Source of the DNA: Bacteroidales bacterium
GTDB taxonomy: Bacteria > Bacteroidota > Bacteroidia > Bacteroidales > P3
DNA: 39,548 bases
NCBI GenBank assembly: GCA_017646685.1
Contig: JAGCLZ010000144.1
Coordinates: forward strand, 1-39,548
Direction: 5' to 3'
The position numbers and the translations under genes were made by a program. Shown piece by piece: positions 1 to 8,222 of this stretch. A model generated the notes under the pieces. It searched no databases, was not told the DNA's origin, and saw nothing but the letters and a program-made list of their open reading frames with translations. The number at the start of each line of letters is the position of its first letter. Position 1 is the first letter of the stretch.

Positions 1-114
1 CATTACTTCCGACTGAGGAGTGATAGGATAGCCAAAATAACCATCACAACCACTGGCAATCATTGCTTGGGCAATAGCTTCATTACCCTTCATTAATTTT
101 AATTCCTTTGCCAT
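1..114 (-). CDS. 2-oxoacid:ferredoxin oxidoreductase alpha subunit, N-terminal part
   Basis: Only the first 38 codons lie in the window; the gene runs off the left edge. The translation begins [20 protein letters not shown] and continues with a [12 protein letters not shown] pattern. This is the typical start of the pyrimidine-domain (alpha) subunit of 2-ketoisovalerate/2-oxoglutarate:ferredoxin oxidoreductases (VorB/KorA type), which oxidise 2-oxoacids to acyl-CoA with ferredoxin as acceptor. It follows the ferredoxin subunit gene by 21 bases on the same strand, the usual delta-alpha(-beta) order. Substrate specificity (branched chain or 2-oxoglutarate) cannot be decided from this fragment. 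Confidence 0.85.
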   Translation of the reverse strand, partial: MAKELKLMKGNEAIAQAMIASGCDGYFGYPITPQSEVM

Positions 115-135
115 TTCTTATATACCTTTAACTGT

Positions 136-354
136 TTATAAATTTGCTTTATAGACGGATATTACACCATCGGGGCATACGATAGCACAACTTGCACAAC
201 CAATGCATTCGTCTTTTACGGCTTCGGCATAGTTATAGCCTTTACCATTTACATTTTTCGACAACGCAATTACAGATTTTGGACATGCTCCCAAGCATAC
301 TCCACATCCTTTACAGCGTTCTCTGTCAATAACAATTTCTCCTTTTATTGCCAT
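136..354 (-). CDS. 2xFe4S ferredoxin subunit of a 2-oxoacid:ferredoxin oxidoreductase
   Basis: This 72-residue protein carries two complete CxxCxxCxxxCP clusters, with cysteines at 14/17/20/24 and 50/53/56/60. That is the bacterial-type 2[4Fe-4S] ferredoxin fold. Length and position directly before the alpha subunit identify it as the delta (ferredoxin) subunit that passes electrons from the thiamine-diphosphate catalytic subunits to free ferredoxin in the cytoplasm. The gene is first in its operon: a TAACTTTG promoter element lies about 50 bases upstream on the minus strand. A stand-alone ferredoxin is less likely given the 21-base gap to the next gene. Confidence 0.88.
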   Translation of the reverse strand: MAIKGEIVIDRERCKGCGVCLGACPKSVIALSKNVNGKGYNYAEAVKDECIGCASCAIVCPDGVISVYKANL

Positions 355-400
355 GTTATTTAGATTTATAGGATTAATAATTTTCTGTATTTCTAAGTGG

Positions 401-408
401 CAAAGTTA
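401..408 (-). promoter_or_regulatory. Bacteroidota -7 promoter element for the oxidoreductase operon
   Basis: On the minus strand the bases read TAACTTTG, matching TAnnTTTG. It lies 47 bases upstream of the ferredoxin ATG. No clear -33 TTTG was seen at the right distance. Confidence 0.6.
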
Positions 409-639
409 CGACTTTTTTCTGATATACACTGCTTTTTACGAAAAATCTTTTCCTTTTATTTTCCAACATATCATTTTTATCCTTTATTTCATTGATTTAT
501 TGTTGTTATTAGTTTGGGGTTCTTGCCGTAGCTGTATGGCTAAATCTGAGCACTATATAATACTATTACATGATATTGAAAGTTTTTTCATCTTTTGAGA
601 TTAAAATTTCCGTTTATCGGTATTGACAAAATAATTATA

Positions 640-950
640 CACCCAAAAAAAATTCTACGTTCGCCACCACATACTTGGTTATACCAATATACTGAAATTT
701 GACAATAGGGTGTCAACTCATTGACAGTATACCATCAAACTGACGACACCCGGGTGTGAAGCACATTGATAGTATAGTATAAATTCAATATCGCTATCAC
801 ACTATACAACAAACTTTTAGATAAACATATAAAAACACCGCTCTGCCGGCAAAAATTCCCTCGTGATGTAGATGAATTTTCCTCACGAGGAAAATTTACC
901 TACTACACGATGTAGATAAATCTACATCGTGATGCATTTCTACGGCACAG
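640..950 (-). repeat. Dispersed palindromic repeat, copy 1
   Basis: The only structured part of the gene-free stretch 355-1066. It holds CCTCGTGA (859-866) facing TCACGAGG (883-890). A 12-base inverted repeat CACGATGTAGAT/ATCTACATCGTG lies at 906-917/920-931. The near-palindrome TTGACAGTATACCATCAAA is at 721-739 and the palindrome ACACCCGGGTGT follows. Read on the minus strand, about 65 bases align with copy 2 (12225-12400, plus strand) and copy 3 (31615-31720, minus strand). The 19-base TTGACAG... word recurs exactly in copy 2. No ORF is shared, so it resembles a non-autonomous or REP-like element. Confidence 0.7.
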
Positions 951-1066
951 TGTGAGGCCTGTTTATATACCAAGAAAAGAAATAAAAATAAACATCGCAC
1001 TACACCAAAACCATAATTATTGCGTTATAAGACTCGTACATTAATATATAATTATAGTATCTGTAT

Positions 1067-3076
1067 ATGAACCGAGCAATTGCCATTATAATACTGATGA
1101 TATACACGAGTAATATTTTTCCTCAGGCTGTGGTGTTTACCTCGGCCGTAGTGGGCAATGATGGCAATGTAACATTGACGTGGCAATACAACGGTGATAC
1201 CGAAACTTTTATAGGCTACGACATTGAAAAATACCAAAACAATTCGTATCAAACCATAGCTACTTACAACGATATAAGCACAACGGTTCATACCGACAAC
1301 AATGCCAATGCCGACAATGCCGAAGAGAAATACCGAATTGTGGCCCGCACTTCCACCGATAACTTCTACGACTCTGCCTCAACGATATACATCGATGTAG
1401 TAAATACCAGCACCAACAATATTTCGGCCTACCTATCGTGGAACAACCCTTTTATATCGACCAACGTCTCCCCTACTACCTTCAGAATTTACCGAATGAT
1501 TCAAAACAAAACCGATTGGCAACTGATAGATACATCTTCCATACTTCGTTACAGCGACACCATCACTCGTTCTATCTGCAATGATACTGTGCTATACCGA
1601 ATTATATGTATCAACGGCAACGACACCTCTCATATTTCCAACAGCGAAGGCAAACTTTTTTCCGACCCTCTGCCTACCACGCCATGCTTGCTCGACGTGA
1701 TTACGATTGACGAAGATTCTCAAAAGATACACCTATCGTGGCATCCAAGCTCCGATTCCGATATATGGGGATACTTTATATGTCAAGGATCGCCATGCAT
1801 AGCACTAGATACAATATACGGAAAATACGACACCAACTATATTGCCGAACAGCACAGCAGTACAACCATATACGACTACCGCATATATGCTTTCGACTCG
1901 TGTTTTACGGCAAGCGCCCTTACAGAATATTATCATAATATAGTAGTAAGTGGCGGAGTAGTAGACTGCAGCAACACCATAGACATACATTGGAACCAAT
2001 ATATAAATATGCCCGATGGTGTAGACAGCTACAGAGTATATGTTCGCTACAGCGGCGAAGCCTCCTTTCATCAACTTGCACATATAGAGGCAGACAGCCC
2101 TCTAAACTACCGTTTCGATGTACCTATAGCAATACCAAGAGCATACGTAAAAGTGGTGGCTGTCAACAGTTCGCAAACCAAACGTTCGGAATCGAACACT
2201 TTGATTGTAAACATGTCTGTTCCAGATACTGCCGATTTCATCTACACACGGTTGGCCACTGTGGCTGAAGACAACTCTGCCATCGACCTTACGTTTTATG
2301 TAGACACCTCCTTTGCCACAACCGAATATCTACTATACCGAAAGGACAACACACGGCCATACACACATATAGCCTCGTTGCCTGCCACCTCGCAACCATA
2401 CATATATTATACCGATACCGAGGTTGACCCTTCCAACAAGAGATACCACTACTACCTTTCGGTAAAAGATGCTTGTGGTATAAGCGAAAAGAAATCAAAC
2501 ATAGTATCGCCAATATATATACAGTTGAAATCGAGCGAGAACACAAACCGAATTATCCGCTCCAACTACATTGGTTGGGACTCGGTGGCATACTACAAAG
2601 TGTTTCGCAAGCAAAAGGACGACCTACTATGGAGCTATATAGCTACCCTGCAACCATGGGAATATGTTTACACCGATAACATGAACGACATTGACAATCT
2701 GAAAGACAATCTGATATACCGTATAGAAGCCTACGAAGCACCAAGCCATTGGGAGGAAACATACACATCGTCATCGCAATCGGTAACATACACCCGCGAA
2801 GGCGATATATGGATACCAAATGCTTTTACACCACATAACGACAATAACGAAACCTTCGGTCCTATAACCACATTTACACGGCAAGACGACTACCTATTCC
2901 AAATCTACAACAGAATGGGACTTATGATATTCCAAACCACCGACATTAACCAAGGATGGGACGGCCGATTCAACGGCGAATATGTGCCACAAGGCAGCTA
3001 TGTATATATAATATATTGTACATTCAGCGACGGTACAAGCCATGTAGAGAAAGGAACGGTAACAGTAATAAGATAG
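1067..3076 (+). CDS. Secreted protein with type B T9SS C-terminal sorting domain
   Basis: 669 residues. The N-terminus (MNRAIAIIILMIYTSNIFPQ) is a Sec signal peptide. Residues about 20-560 form several fibronectin-III-like beta repeats (patterns such as LTWQYN, LSWNNP, LSWHPS, IDIHWN, each followed by YRIYxR-type strands). Residues 581-669 are the gliding-motility-associated C-terminal domain: IPNAFTP-H-N-D near its start, then F-Q-I-Y-N-R-M-G, W-D-G and a YVYII strand. By family knowledge such proteins cross the outer membrane by the type IX system and stay on or leave the surface. The binding target is unknown. It lies 81 bases before murF on the same strand, probably without functional link. 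Confidence 0.88.
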   Translation: MNRAIAIIILMIYTSNIFPQAVVFTSAVVGNDGNVTLTWQYNGDTETFIGYDIEKYQNNSYQTIATYNDISTTVHTDNNANADNAEEKYRIVARTSTDNFYDSASTIYIDVVNTSTNNISAYLSWNNPFISTNVSPTTFRIYRMIQNKTDWQLIDTSSILRYSDTITRSICNDTVLYRIICINGNDTSHISNSEGKLFSDPLPTTPCLLDVITIDEDSQKIHLSWHPSSDSDIWGYFICQGSPCIALDTIYGKYDTNYIAEQHSSTTIYDYRIYAFDSCFTASALTEYYHNIVVSGGVVDCSNTIDIHWNQYINMPDGVDSYRVYVRYSGEASFHQLAHIEADSPLNYRFDVPIAIPRAYVKVVAVNSSQTKRSESNTLIVNMSVPDTADFIYTRLATVAEDNSAIDLTFYVDTSFATTEYLLYRKDNTRPYTHIASLPATSQPYIYYTDTEVDPSNKRYHYYLSVKDACGISEKKSNIVSPIYIQLKSSENTNRIIRSNYIGWDSVAYYKVFRKQKDDLLWSYIATLQPWEYVYTDNMNDIDNLKDNLIYRIEAYEAPSHWEETYTSSSQSVTYTREGDIWIPNAFTPHNDNNETFGPITTFTRQDDYLFQIYNRMGLMIFQTTDINQGWDGRFNGEYVPQGSYVYIIYCTFSDGTSHVEKGTVTVIR

Positions 3077-3157
3077 AAATATAACCGAAAAAGAAATAAA
3101 AGTAGAATGTAACCGTTATACCCTCCATAACACACATATCAAGAAAATAAACGTATC

Positions 3158-4465
3158 ATGACAACAATCGAAGAGCTATACAATATATATATACAGCACC
3201 GAAACATCACCACCGACACTCGCACCATACATGGCGGCGAAATATTCTTTGCCCTAAAAGGCGACAACTTCGACGGCAACACCTTTGCCCACAAAGCATT
3301 GGAAGCCGGAGCAGCATTTGCCGTTGTAGACAATACCGAATGCTACTCCCAAAAACCTGAAAGGTGCATACTCGTGGACGATGTACTGACAGCTCTTCAA
3401 CAGTTGGCACGATACCACCGAAGCCAAACAAAACACATACCCATAGTGGCTATCACAGGCACCAATGGCAAAACCACCACCAAAGAACTGACCACAGCCG
3501 TACTATCAAAAAAATATCGCACACATTCCACCAAAGGCAACTACAACAACCATATAGGTGTACCCCTAACCCTGCTGTCGATGCCACAGGACACCGACAT
3601 TGCAATAATAGAAATGGGCGCCAATCATCCCAAAGAAATAGAGTTTTTATGCTCCATAGCACAACCCGATTATGGACTGATAACCAATATTGGCAAAGCC
3701 CACTTGGAAGGTTTTGGCAGCTTTGAGAATGTGATAAAAACCAAAACAGAACTCTATAACTACTTGCATAGCACCAACGGATTGGCATTTGTAAACGCCG
3801 ACGACAACATACTGATGGAAAACATCAACAATATAAAACACATCGAATATAGCCGCAATGGTATAAACAGCATCATACGCCCATCGTACAAAGATTCATC
3901 GCCATACCTGCAATTCTATTTCGAAGCCGACGACAGAGTGTATACCGTAAGTACCAACCTATTGGGAGCCTACAACTATACCAATGCATTGGCTGCTATA
4001 TGTGTGGCATCGTTTTTCAAAGTTGACTGCTTCGACATAAAACAAGCATTAGAAGAATACATACCCACCAACCACCGCTCGCAACTGAAGAAAACCAACA
4101 GAAATTCGCTGATAATGGATTGCTACAATGCAAACCCATCATCAATGAAAGTGGCATTAGACAATTTTGGCGCAATAAAAACCGCAAACAAGAAAGTGGC
4201 AATACTGGGTGCAATGAAGGAGTTGGGTGCCGACTCAGAACGCGAACACAAAGCGGTAGTAGAACAGGCCTCGAAACTCGAGCTTGACATGGCTGTATTT
4301 GTAGGAAAAGAATTTGAGTTTGTAAATCCCTCCAAAGGTATACTACACTTTACCGACACAGCCAAAGCCAAAGAATACTTTGCCGCCAACCCCATTGCAG
4401 AAGCCATCATACTGCTGAAAGGCAGCAACAGTATGCACATGGGCGACATGGAAGCAGTACTATAA
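3158..4465 (+). CDS. murF: UDP-N-acetylmuramoyl-tripeptide--D-alanyl-D-alanine ligase
   Basis: 435 residues, normal for MurF. The enzyme adds D-Ala-D-Ala to UDP-MurNAc-tripeptide using ATP in the cytoplasm, the last step of the soluble peptidoglycan precursor. The N-terminal substrate domain has TDTRTIHGGEIFFALKG (about residues 19-35). The Mur ligase P-loop GTNGKTTTK is at 101-109, followed by the typical KGNYNNHIGVPLTLL and IIEMGANHPKEI stretches. The C-terminal domain contains DCYNANPSSM and AILGAMKELG. It is isolated from other mur genes here. The ATG at 3158 gives the expected N-terminus. A pair of overlapping inverted repeats follows (4497-4538). Confidence 0.97.
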   Translation: MTTIEELYNIYIQHRNITTDTRTIHGGEIFFALKGDNFDGNTFAHKALEAGAAFAVVDNTECYSQKPERCILVDDVLTALQQLARYHRSQTKHIPIVAITGTNGKTTTKELTTAVLSKKYRTHSTKGNYNNHIGVPLTLLSMPQDTDIAIIEMGANHPKEIEFLCSIAQPDYGLITNIGKAHLEGFGSFENVIKTKTELYNYLHSTNGLAFVNADDNILMENINNIKHIEYSRNGINSIIRPSYKDSSPYLQFYFEADDRVYTVSTNLLGAYNYTNALAAICVASFFKVDCFDIKQALEEYIPTNHRSQLKKTNRNSLIMDCYNANPSSMKVALDNFGAIKTANKKVAILGAMKELGADSEREHKAVVEQASKLELDMAVFVGKEFEFVNPSKGILHFTDTAKAKEYFAANPIAEAIILLKGSNSMHMGDMEAVL

Positions 4466-4496
4466 ACAACAATACTTAAGCACATTACACCTACGT

Positions 4497-4538
4497 TGCA
4501 AACAAGCCCACAACCGGCATGTTTGCAGCACTTGTGGG
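4497..4538. repeat. Interleaved inverted repeats downstream of murF
   Basis: TGCAAACA (4497-4504) pairs with TGTTTGCA (4520-4527), and CCCACAA (4507-4513) pairs with TTGTGGG (4532-4538). The two pairings are interleaved, so they are mutually exclusive or would form a pseudoknot. There is no T-run, so an intrinsic terminator for murF is not evident. Confidence 0.35.
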
Positions 4539-4752
4539 TTACAATCCACCTATTCCCATACCATTAAGACTACAACATATACCCATCAACTACCCCAGGT
4601 TGTACATATCAATCCTCCAACATATATATCTTATCGTCCCCAAGACATATACCCCACAATAGGAAAACATACCTATAGTAACAGCGAAATTCATTGCAAT
4701 GAAAATCAAAACATATTTCTTTTCACAAATAATTCCCACACTTATCCACCAA

Positions 4753-4831
4753 AACCCTGTGGGTTACGACCCAAAAGTGCCATAGTTTCGACCCGTAACC
4801 ATGGCACTTTTGATGGCTAAACCGCAGGGTT
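4753..4831. repeat. Dispersed hairpin repeat, copy A
   Basis: A nested inverted repeat. The outer arms start AACCCTGTGGGTTA and end TAAACCGCAGGGTT. The inner arms are CAAAAGTGCCATAGTT and AACCATGGCACTTTTG with one mismatch. The same inner hairpin, perfect there, and the same TAAACC-CGGGGTTATG tail occur at 38752-38830. This copy lies about 130 bases upstream of the promoter of the structured RNA at 4971. The rest of 4466-4950 shows no gene. Confidence 0.7.
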
Positions 4832-4934
4832 ATGAAACGGTATTGACAGACTTGGCTACTGCAAGTAGCAAAAATGATAAACAATTGAATGATACGTATT
4901 TTTAGTATAATTGTAAAATAAAATATTAAAACTC

Positions 4935-4965
4935 TTTGCCGAATAAAAAATAAGTAGTAATTTTG
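4935..4965 (+). promoter_or_regulatory. Bacteroidota promoter of structured RNA A
   Basis: TTTG at 4935-4938 and TAATTTTG at 4958-4965 are separated by 19 bases, the spacing expected for -33 and -7 elements of the Bacteroidota housekeeping sigma factor. Transcription should start near 4971. Confidence 0.7.
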
Positions 4966-4970
4966 CACCG

Positions 4971-5259
4971 CAAAACCACGAGACAGGTTTTGTATTAGAA
5001 AGGCATTTTTGCTGGATTCCTCAAACGTGAGCTTCGACAACTTACATAGTTTTAAGGTAGGAATATAAGGCGAAAGGATGTTTCATTGGTTGTATCCGTA
5101 AAAACACATACGATAACGACCTAGTGGAGCAATTCACTAAACTTATATTCACCTTAATGGAAGTCGAAGTCCAACGTTTGGAATATAGTCGAGATGGATG
5201 GCTTCACTTTCTTATATCCAATTTTTTAGTTTTCCATCGAGCCGTGGAGTGTTTTTTTT
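4971..5259 (+). ncRNA. Structured non-coding RNA A (same family as RNA B at 32993-33240)
   Basis: No ORF is supported here. A promoter lies just upstream and a run of eight T (about 5252-5259) ends it. Foldable elements in order: a 5' hairpin CAAAACC/GGTTTTG; a long stem joining 5014-5037 with 5163-5187 (CTTCGAC/GTCGAAG core); an inner stem TTAAGGT-GAATATAAG with CTTATATTCACCTTAA; an apical hairpin TATCcGTA/TACGATA at 5092-5115. Blocks shared with RNA B: TATT-AGAAAG-ATTTTTGCT (4993-5013), GTGAGCTTCGACA-CTTAC (5027-5045), TACGATAA (5109-5116), AGTGGAGCA (5123-5131) and GGAAGTCGAAGTCC (5159-5172). Function is unknown. It may be a known Bacteroidales RNA class (a 6S-like or Bacteroidales-1-type RNA should be tested) or a leader of the LRR gene that starts 98 bases after the T-run. 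Confidence 0.68.
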
Positions 5260-5357
5260 CAACAGATATAATAAATACAGATCTGAATCTATTATGAACT
5301 ATTTAATTTTATTGCAGAAATAAAAATATACAATTACATTAGCAAGAATTGAACTAT

Positions 5358-6752
5358 ATGATAGGAAAAATAATATTATCAAGACTCAGCAGTTTATTAT
5401 CACAAAAGCGATTTACAATAGGAGAGCTTACTTACGAAATAACGGGAATAGATACAGTAAAGGTTTATCGATGCAACTCTTCTGCAACTTCTGTTAACAT
5501 ACCGTCAACCGTTACTAATAGAAAAAAAATCTATAATATTACATCTATTGAAAATGACGCTTTCAATGGATGTATCGAATTAAAAACACTAAATTTCAAT
5601 GTAATTGAATGTGATGATTTTTCGATTTTTTATTCCAAACATCCATTTGAAGGATGTCCTATTTCCACAATAAATATAGGTGATAATGTACAAAAAATAC
5701 CGGGATATTTTGCCTATGGAATAGAATCTCTTAATTCTATAAATATTTCAAATAGTGTTTTAATCATAGGTAATTCGGCATTTAGAAATTGTCGCAACCT
5801 AACAGACTTTATTATCCCCAATAGTGTCATAACTATTGAAAGTTCGGCATTTAATAGTTGTGAAAGTTTAACTGCTATTACTATCCCAAATAGTGTTACA
5901 ACTATCGAAAGTTCGGCATTCAGTGGTTGTGTAAATTTAAGTTCTGTTACTATTTCTGATAGTGTTAGAAGTATCGGACGCGATGCATTCAGATGCTGTC
6001 GCAAGTTAAGTTCTATATCTATTCCGAATAGCATTGCAACTATTGAAAATTCTACTTTCGAAGATTGTATCAGCTTAACATCAGTTACAATTCCTAATAA
6101 TGTCATTATAATTGAGAAGCATGCATTCTATAATTGTCAAAATTTAAATTCTGTTACCATTGGCACTAGCGTTACCTCTATTGGAAACCACTCTTTCGAT
6201 AGATGTTACAATCTAAAAGTATTATTTTTTAATGCAATTCATTGCAATAATTTTTCTAGTGGTTCTGATTATCCTTTCCTTGAATGTCCTATTTCTACAA
6301 TAAATATAGGAAATAATGTAGAAAAAATACCTAGTTATTTTGCTTATAATTTGAGTTCGTTATTATCGATTTCTATCCCTAATTCGGTTACTTCTATTGG
6401 AAAATATGCATTCTGTCGGTGTAGAAATCTTACACTCATAACAATGAGTGATAATATTACAAGAATTCAAGAATCAACATTTGACAACTGCAATAATTTA
6501 ACTACTATTACTATTCCAAAGAGGGTTGCAAATATAGAAGATAGAGCATTTAATGGTTGTTATAACTTACGCAACGTTATTTCCTTAGCAGTTCTTCCTC
6601 CCACACTTGGCGAAGAGATATTTTCTGCTACAGCCATACTTACAATTCCTTGTCACAGCTTAGGTTATTACATGTCTACGGCTTCTAAATGGAAACAATA
6701 TTTTGTAAGTATCGAAGAAATGAGCAGCGACATAACAATACCCATAATTTGA
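5358..6752 (+). CDS. BspA-like leucine-rich repeat (LRR_5) protein
   Basis: 464 residues from the ATG at 5358; a TTG three codons earlier is also in frame. The protein is made of about a dozen LRR_5 units of roughly 23 residues with the pattern IPNSVTTIESSAFSGCVNLSS, interrupted by two related inserts (PFEGCPISTINIGDNVQKIP and PFLECPISTINIGNNVEKIP). The start TIGELTYEITGIDTVKV resembles the mature N-terminus of secreted BspA-type proteins, but the preceding MIGKIILSRLSSLLSQKR is a poor signal peptide and no sorting domain ends the protein. It may therefore be N-terminally truncated or cytoplasmic. It is AT-rich relative to murF. BspA proteins often bind host or bacterial surface ligands. It follows structured RNA A. 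Confidence 0.85.
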   Translation: MIGKIILSRLSSLLSQKRFTIGELTYEITGIDTVKVYRCNSSATSVNIPSTVTNRKKIYNITSIENDAFNGCIELKTLNFNVIECDDFSIFYSKHPFEGCPISTINIGDNVQKIPGYFAYGIESLNSINISNSVLIIGNSAFRNCRNLTDFIIPNSVITIESSAFNSCESLTAITIPNSVTTIESSAFSGCVNLSSVTISDSVRSIGRDAFRCCRKLSSISIPNSIATIENSTFEDCISLTSVTIPNNVIIIEKHAFYNCQNLNSVTIGTSVTSIGNHSFDRCYNLKVLFFNAIHCNNFSSGSDYPFLECPISTINIGNNVEKIPSYFAYNLSSLLSISIPNSVTSIGKYAFCRCRNLTLITMSDNITRIQESTFDNCNNLTTITIPKRVANIEDRAFNGCYNLRNVISLAVLPPTLGEEIFSATAILTIPCHSLGYYMSTASKWKQYFVSIEEMSSDITIPII

Positions 6753-7134
6753 CGACGAAAATATAGATAGCATATAGGCACCTTCTAAAAATCTAGGTTT
6801 TAGGAATTTTGCAGATTTCTTCTTTAAACTTTTACGTAATTTGCGTTTTTGTCAAAATCTTTCTACTTCTTCTTCAATTGCATATCCCGCCATACTCAAA
6901 CGAAATAGAAATCTTTCTAGCAATATCGGCGAAGTCAACATTCCACAAATCACTTGCAAAGCATTTTTTTAGAAGTTAGCTTCGATAAAAATATTTGTAC
7001 CACGAATGTTTATTGCTATTGCCTTTGCATAGGTTGTTCAGCATCGTTGCGTAGACTTATGGTGGTCCTTACGTTAGTTTATATTTGCCGTTGCGCAAGG
7101 TTTATGGTAGTCCTCGCGTAGGTTTTATGGTCTG

Positions 7135-7213
7135 CTTTCGCCGAAAGCAAATATCCCTTTCGCCGAAAGCAAGCATCCCTTTCGGCGAAAGCAAGCATTC
7201 CTTTCGCCGAAAG
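7135..7213. repeat. Tandem array of 22-base palindromic units (array 1)
   Basis: Units begin at 7135, 7157, 7179 and 7201 (the last partial), with a period of exactly 22. Each starts with the palindrome CTTTCGCCGAAAG (CTTTCGGCGAAAG in the third) and continues with a 9-base spacer such as CAAGCATCC. Flanks at about 7045-7130 and 7214-7290 contain degenerate GCGTAGR/ATGGTAGTCC words in opposite orientations, giving an imperfect inverted layout. The period is not a multiple of three and no convincing gene crosses it. It is GC-richer than the surrounding sequence. Confidence 0.8.
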
Positions 7214-7318
7214 GGAACTATCAACTCTACGCAAAGGCAAGGTGCTACCCTACGCCAGGGCGACCTCCATTCCTACGCCGGGAGGCCATATATAATTATT
7301 ACTGTCCGCTAAAACTTA

Positions 7319-7407
7319 TGACTGAACTTAAAAATATAGGGATGACTTCAATTTTGAAGTTCAGCCCATTTTAATATTAGGCAATTTCTAGAAATTGCCT
7401 AATATTA
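7319..7407. repeat. Two adjacent hairpins, including a perfect 36-base palindrome
   Basis: 7372-7407 is a perfect palindrome with arms TAATATTAGGCAATTTCT. Just before it, ACTTCAATTTTGAAGT is a smaller palindrome, itself between CTGAACTT and AAGTTCAG. With the next hairpin (7413-7460) this makes a chain of three strong inverted repeats in a gene-free stretch (6753-7519). No transposase is visible. Confidence 0.7.
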
Positions 7408-7412
7408 GTTAG

Positions 7413-7466
7413 CAACTTATCCCATATATGTTATTAGCGTAACATATATGGGATAAGTTGTTTTTA
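7413..7466 (+). terminator. Strong hairpin with T-run, plus-strand orientation
   Basis: Perfect 21-base arms, CAACTTATCCCATATATGTTA (7413-7433) and its complement (7440-7460), enclose TTAGCG and are followed by TTTTTATCTTT. It fits an intrinsic terminator for plus-strand transcription, although the nearest plus-strand gene ends at 6752. It could also shield the minus-strand rlpA-like gene. Confidence 0.65.
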
Positions 7467-7519
7467 TCTTTACTAAAATAGTTACATTTTGTTTTGGAAT
7501 CTACAATACAATTCTATTC

Positions 7520-8203
7520 TTATTCAAAAACCAAGGGTTCATAATAGTCCACTGTATCGCCCTTGTAATAAACCTTGGCTTTGGTGGTTGCCTTTATTTC
7601 CGATTCTTGTTTCGTATCCTTAGGTTTTTCCGGTTCCTGTTTTTTCGCTTCTATAGTAGGCTTGGAATCTTGCTTAGCCACCTCTATCGGTTTTTCGGGT
7701 TTCGGTTCCAATGGTTTTTCCTTAGCTTTTGATGATGAAATATTGGAATTCAACACATCTATAATATCGGTAAAGCATGCCAACTCCGAAGCCTCGGTGC
7801 TGTTAAATACCGACATCTGTTTCTGCCACACCTCGTAATACTCATTTGGCAAAGGTACCACCATCACTTCTGTAGTTCCTTTTTGCAATATTCCTAACTG
7901 CTTGGCAGCAATACGCGAAAGATCCAATATTCCCTTTTTAGGACAACGGTCGTTTACTCTTACAATCACCCATTTATTTGTGGTAGGATCTGTTACCAGC
8001 AGCAATGTTCCAAACTTATAGGTAAGGTGGGCTGCTGTGTATTTTCTTTGAGAGAAACGCTCTCCGTTGGATGTCAAACGACCTTCAAAACGATTGTGAT
8101 AGTAGGTAACACGCATATAATGAGCCTGCGAAGTATCTATCATTTGTGCATACAGCGTAGTTACAAACGCCATCAACAATACATATATAGTAATCTTTCT
8201 CAT
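7520..8203 (-). CDS. RlpA-like double-psi beta-barrel protein
   Basis: 227 residues with a signal peptide (MRKITIYVLLMAFVTTLYAQ). Residues about 25-115 form the RlpA-like double-psi beta-barrel: VTYYHNRFEGRLTSNGERF, then YTAAHLTYKFGTLLLVTDP, then VRVNDRCPKKG-ILDLS with the conserved V-N-D-R and D-L-S. Family members bind denuded glycan strands of peptidoglycan and some are lytic transglycosylases; the equivalents of the catalytic histidine (AAHLT) and aspartate (NDR) are present. Residues about 160-210 are a Lys/Glu/Pro-rich linker. No SPOR domain follows. It is the last gene of a minus-strand series after kdsC, with a gap of 19 bases. Confidence 0.85.
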   Translation of the reverse strand: MRKITIYVLLMAFVTTLYAQMIDTSQAHYMRVTYYHNRFEGRLTSNGERFSQRKYTAAHLTYKFGTLLLVTDPTTNKWVIVRVNDRCPKKGILDLSRIAAKQLGILQKGTTEVMVVPLPNEYYEVWQKQMSVFNSTEASELACFTDIIDVLNSNISSSKAKEKPLEPKPEKPIEVAKQDSKPTIEAKKQEPEKPKDTKQESEIKATTKAKVYYKGDTVDYYEPLVFE

Positions 8204-8222
8204 ATACTATTATTTTTAATTA

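Noticed and set aside
353..598. Plus-strand ORF of 81 residues after the ferredoxin gene
   Set aside because: Phe/Ile-rich translation of AT-rich intergenic DNA that overlaps the promoter of the oxidoreductase operon on the other strand.
859..931. CRISPR-like appearance of repeated CCTCGTGA/CTACATC words
   Set aside because: The spacing is irregular, the units alternate orientation and there are no cas genes. It is a palindromic dispersed repeat.
7085..7312. 75-residue ORF across palindrome array 1
   Set aside because: The array period (22) is not a multiple of three, the translation changes frame from unit to unit and resembles no protein.
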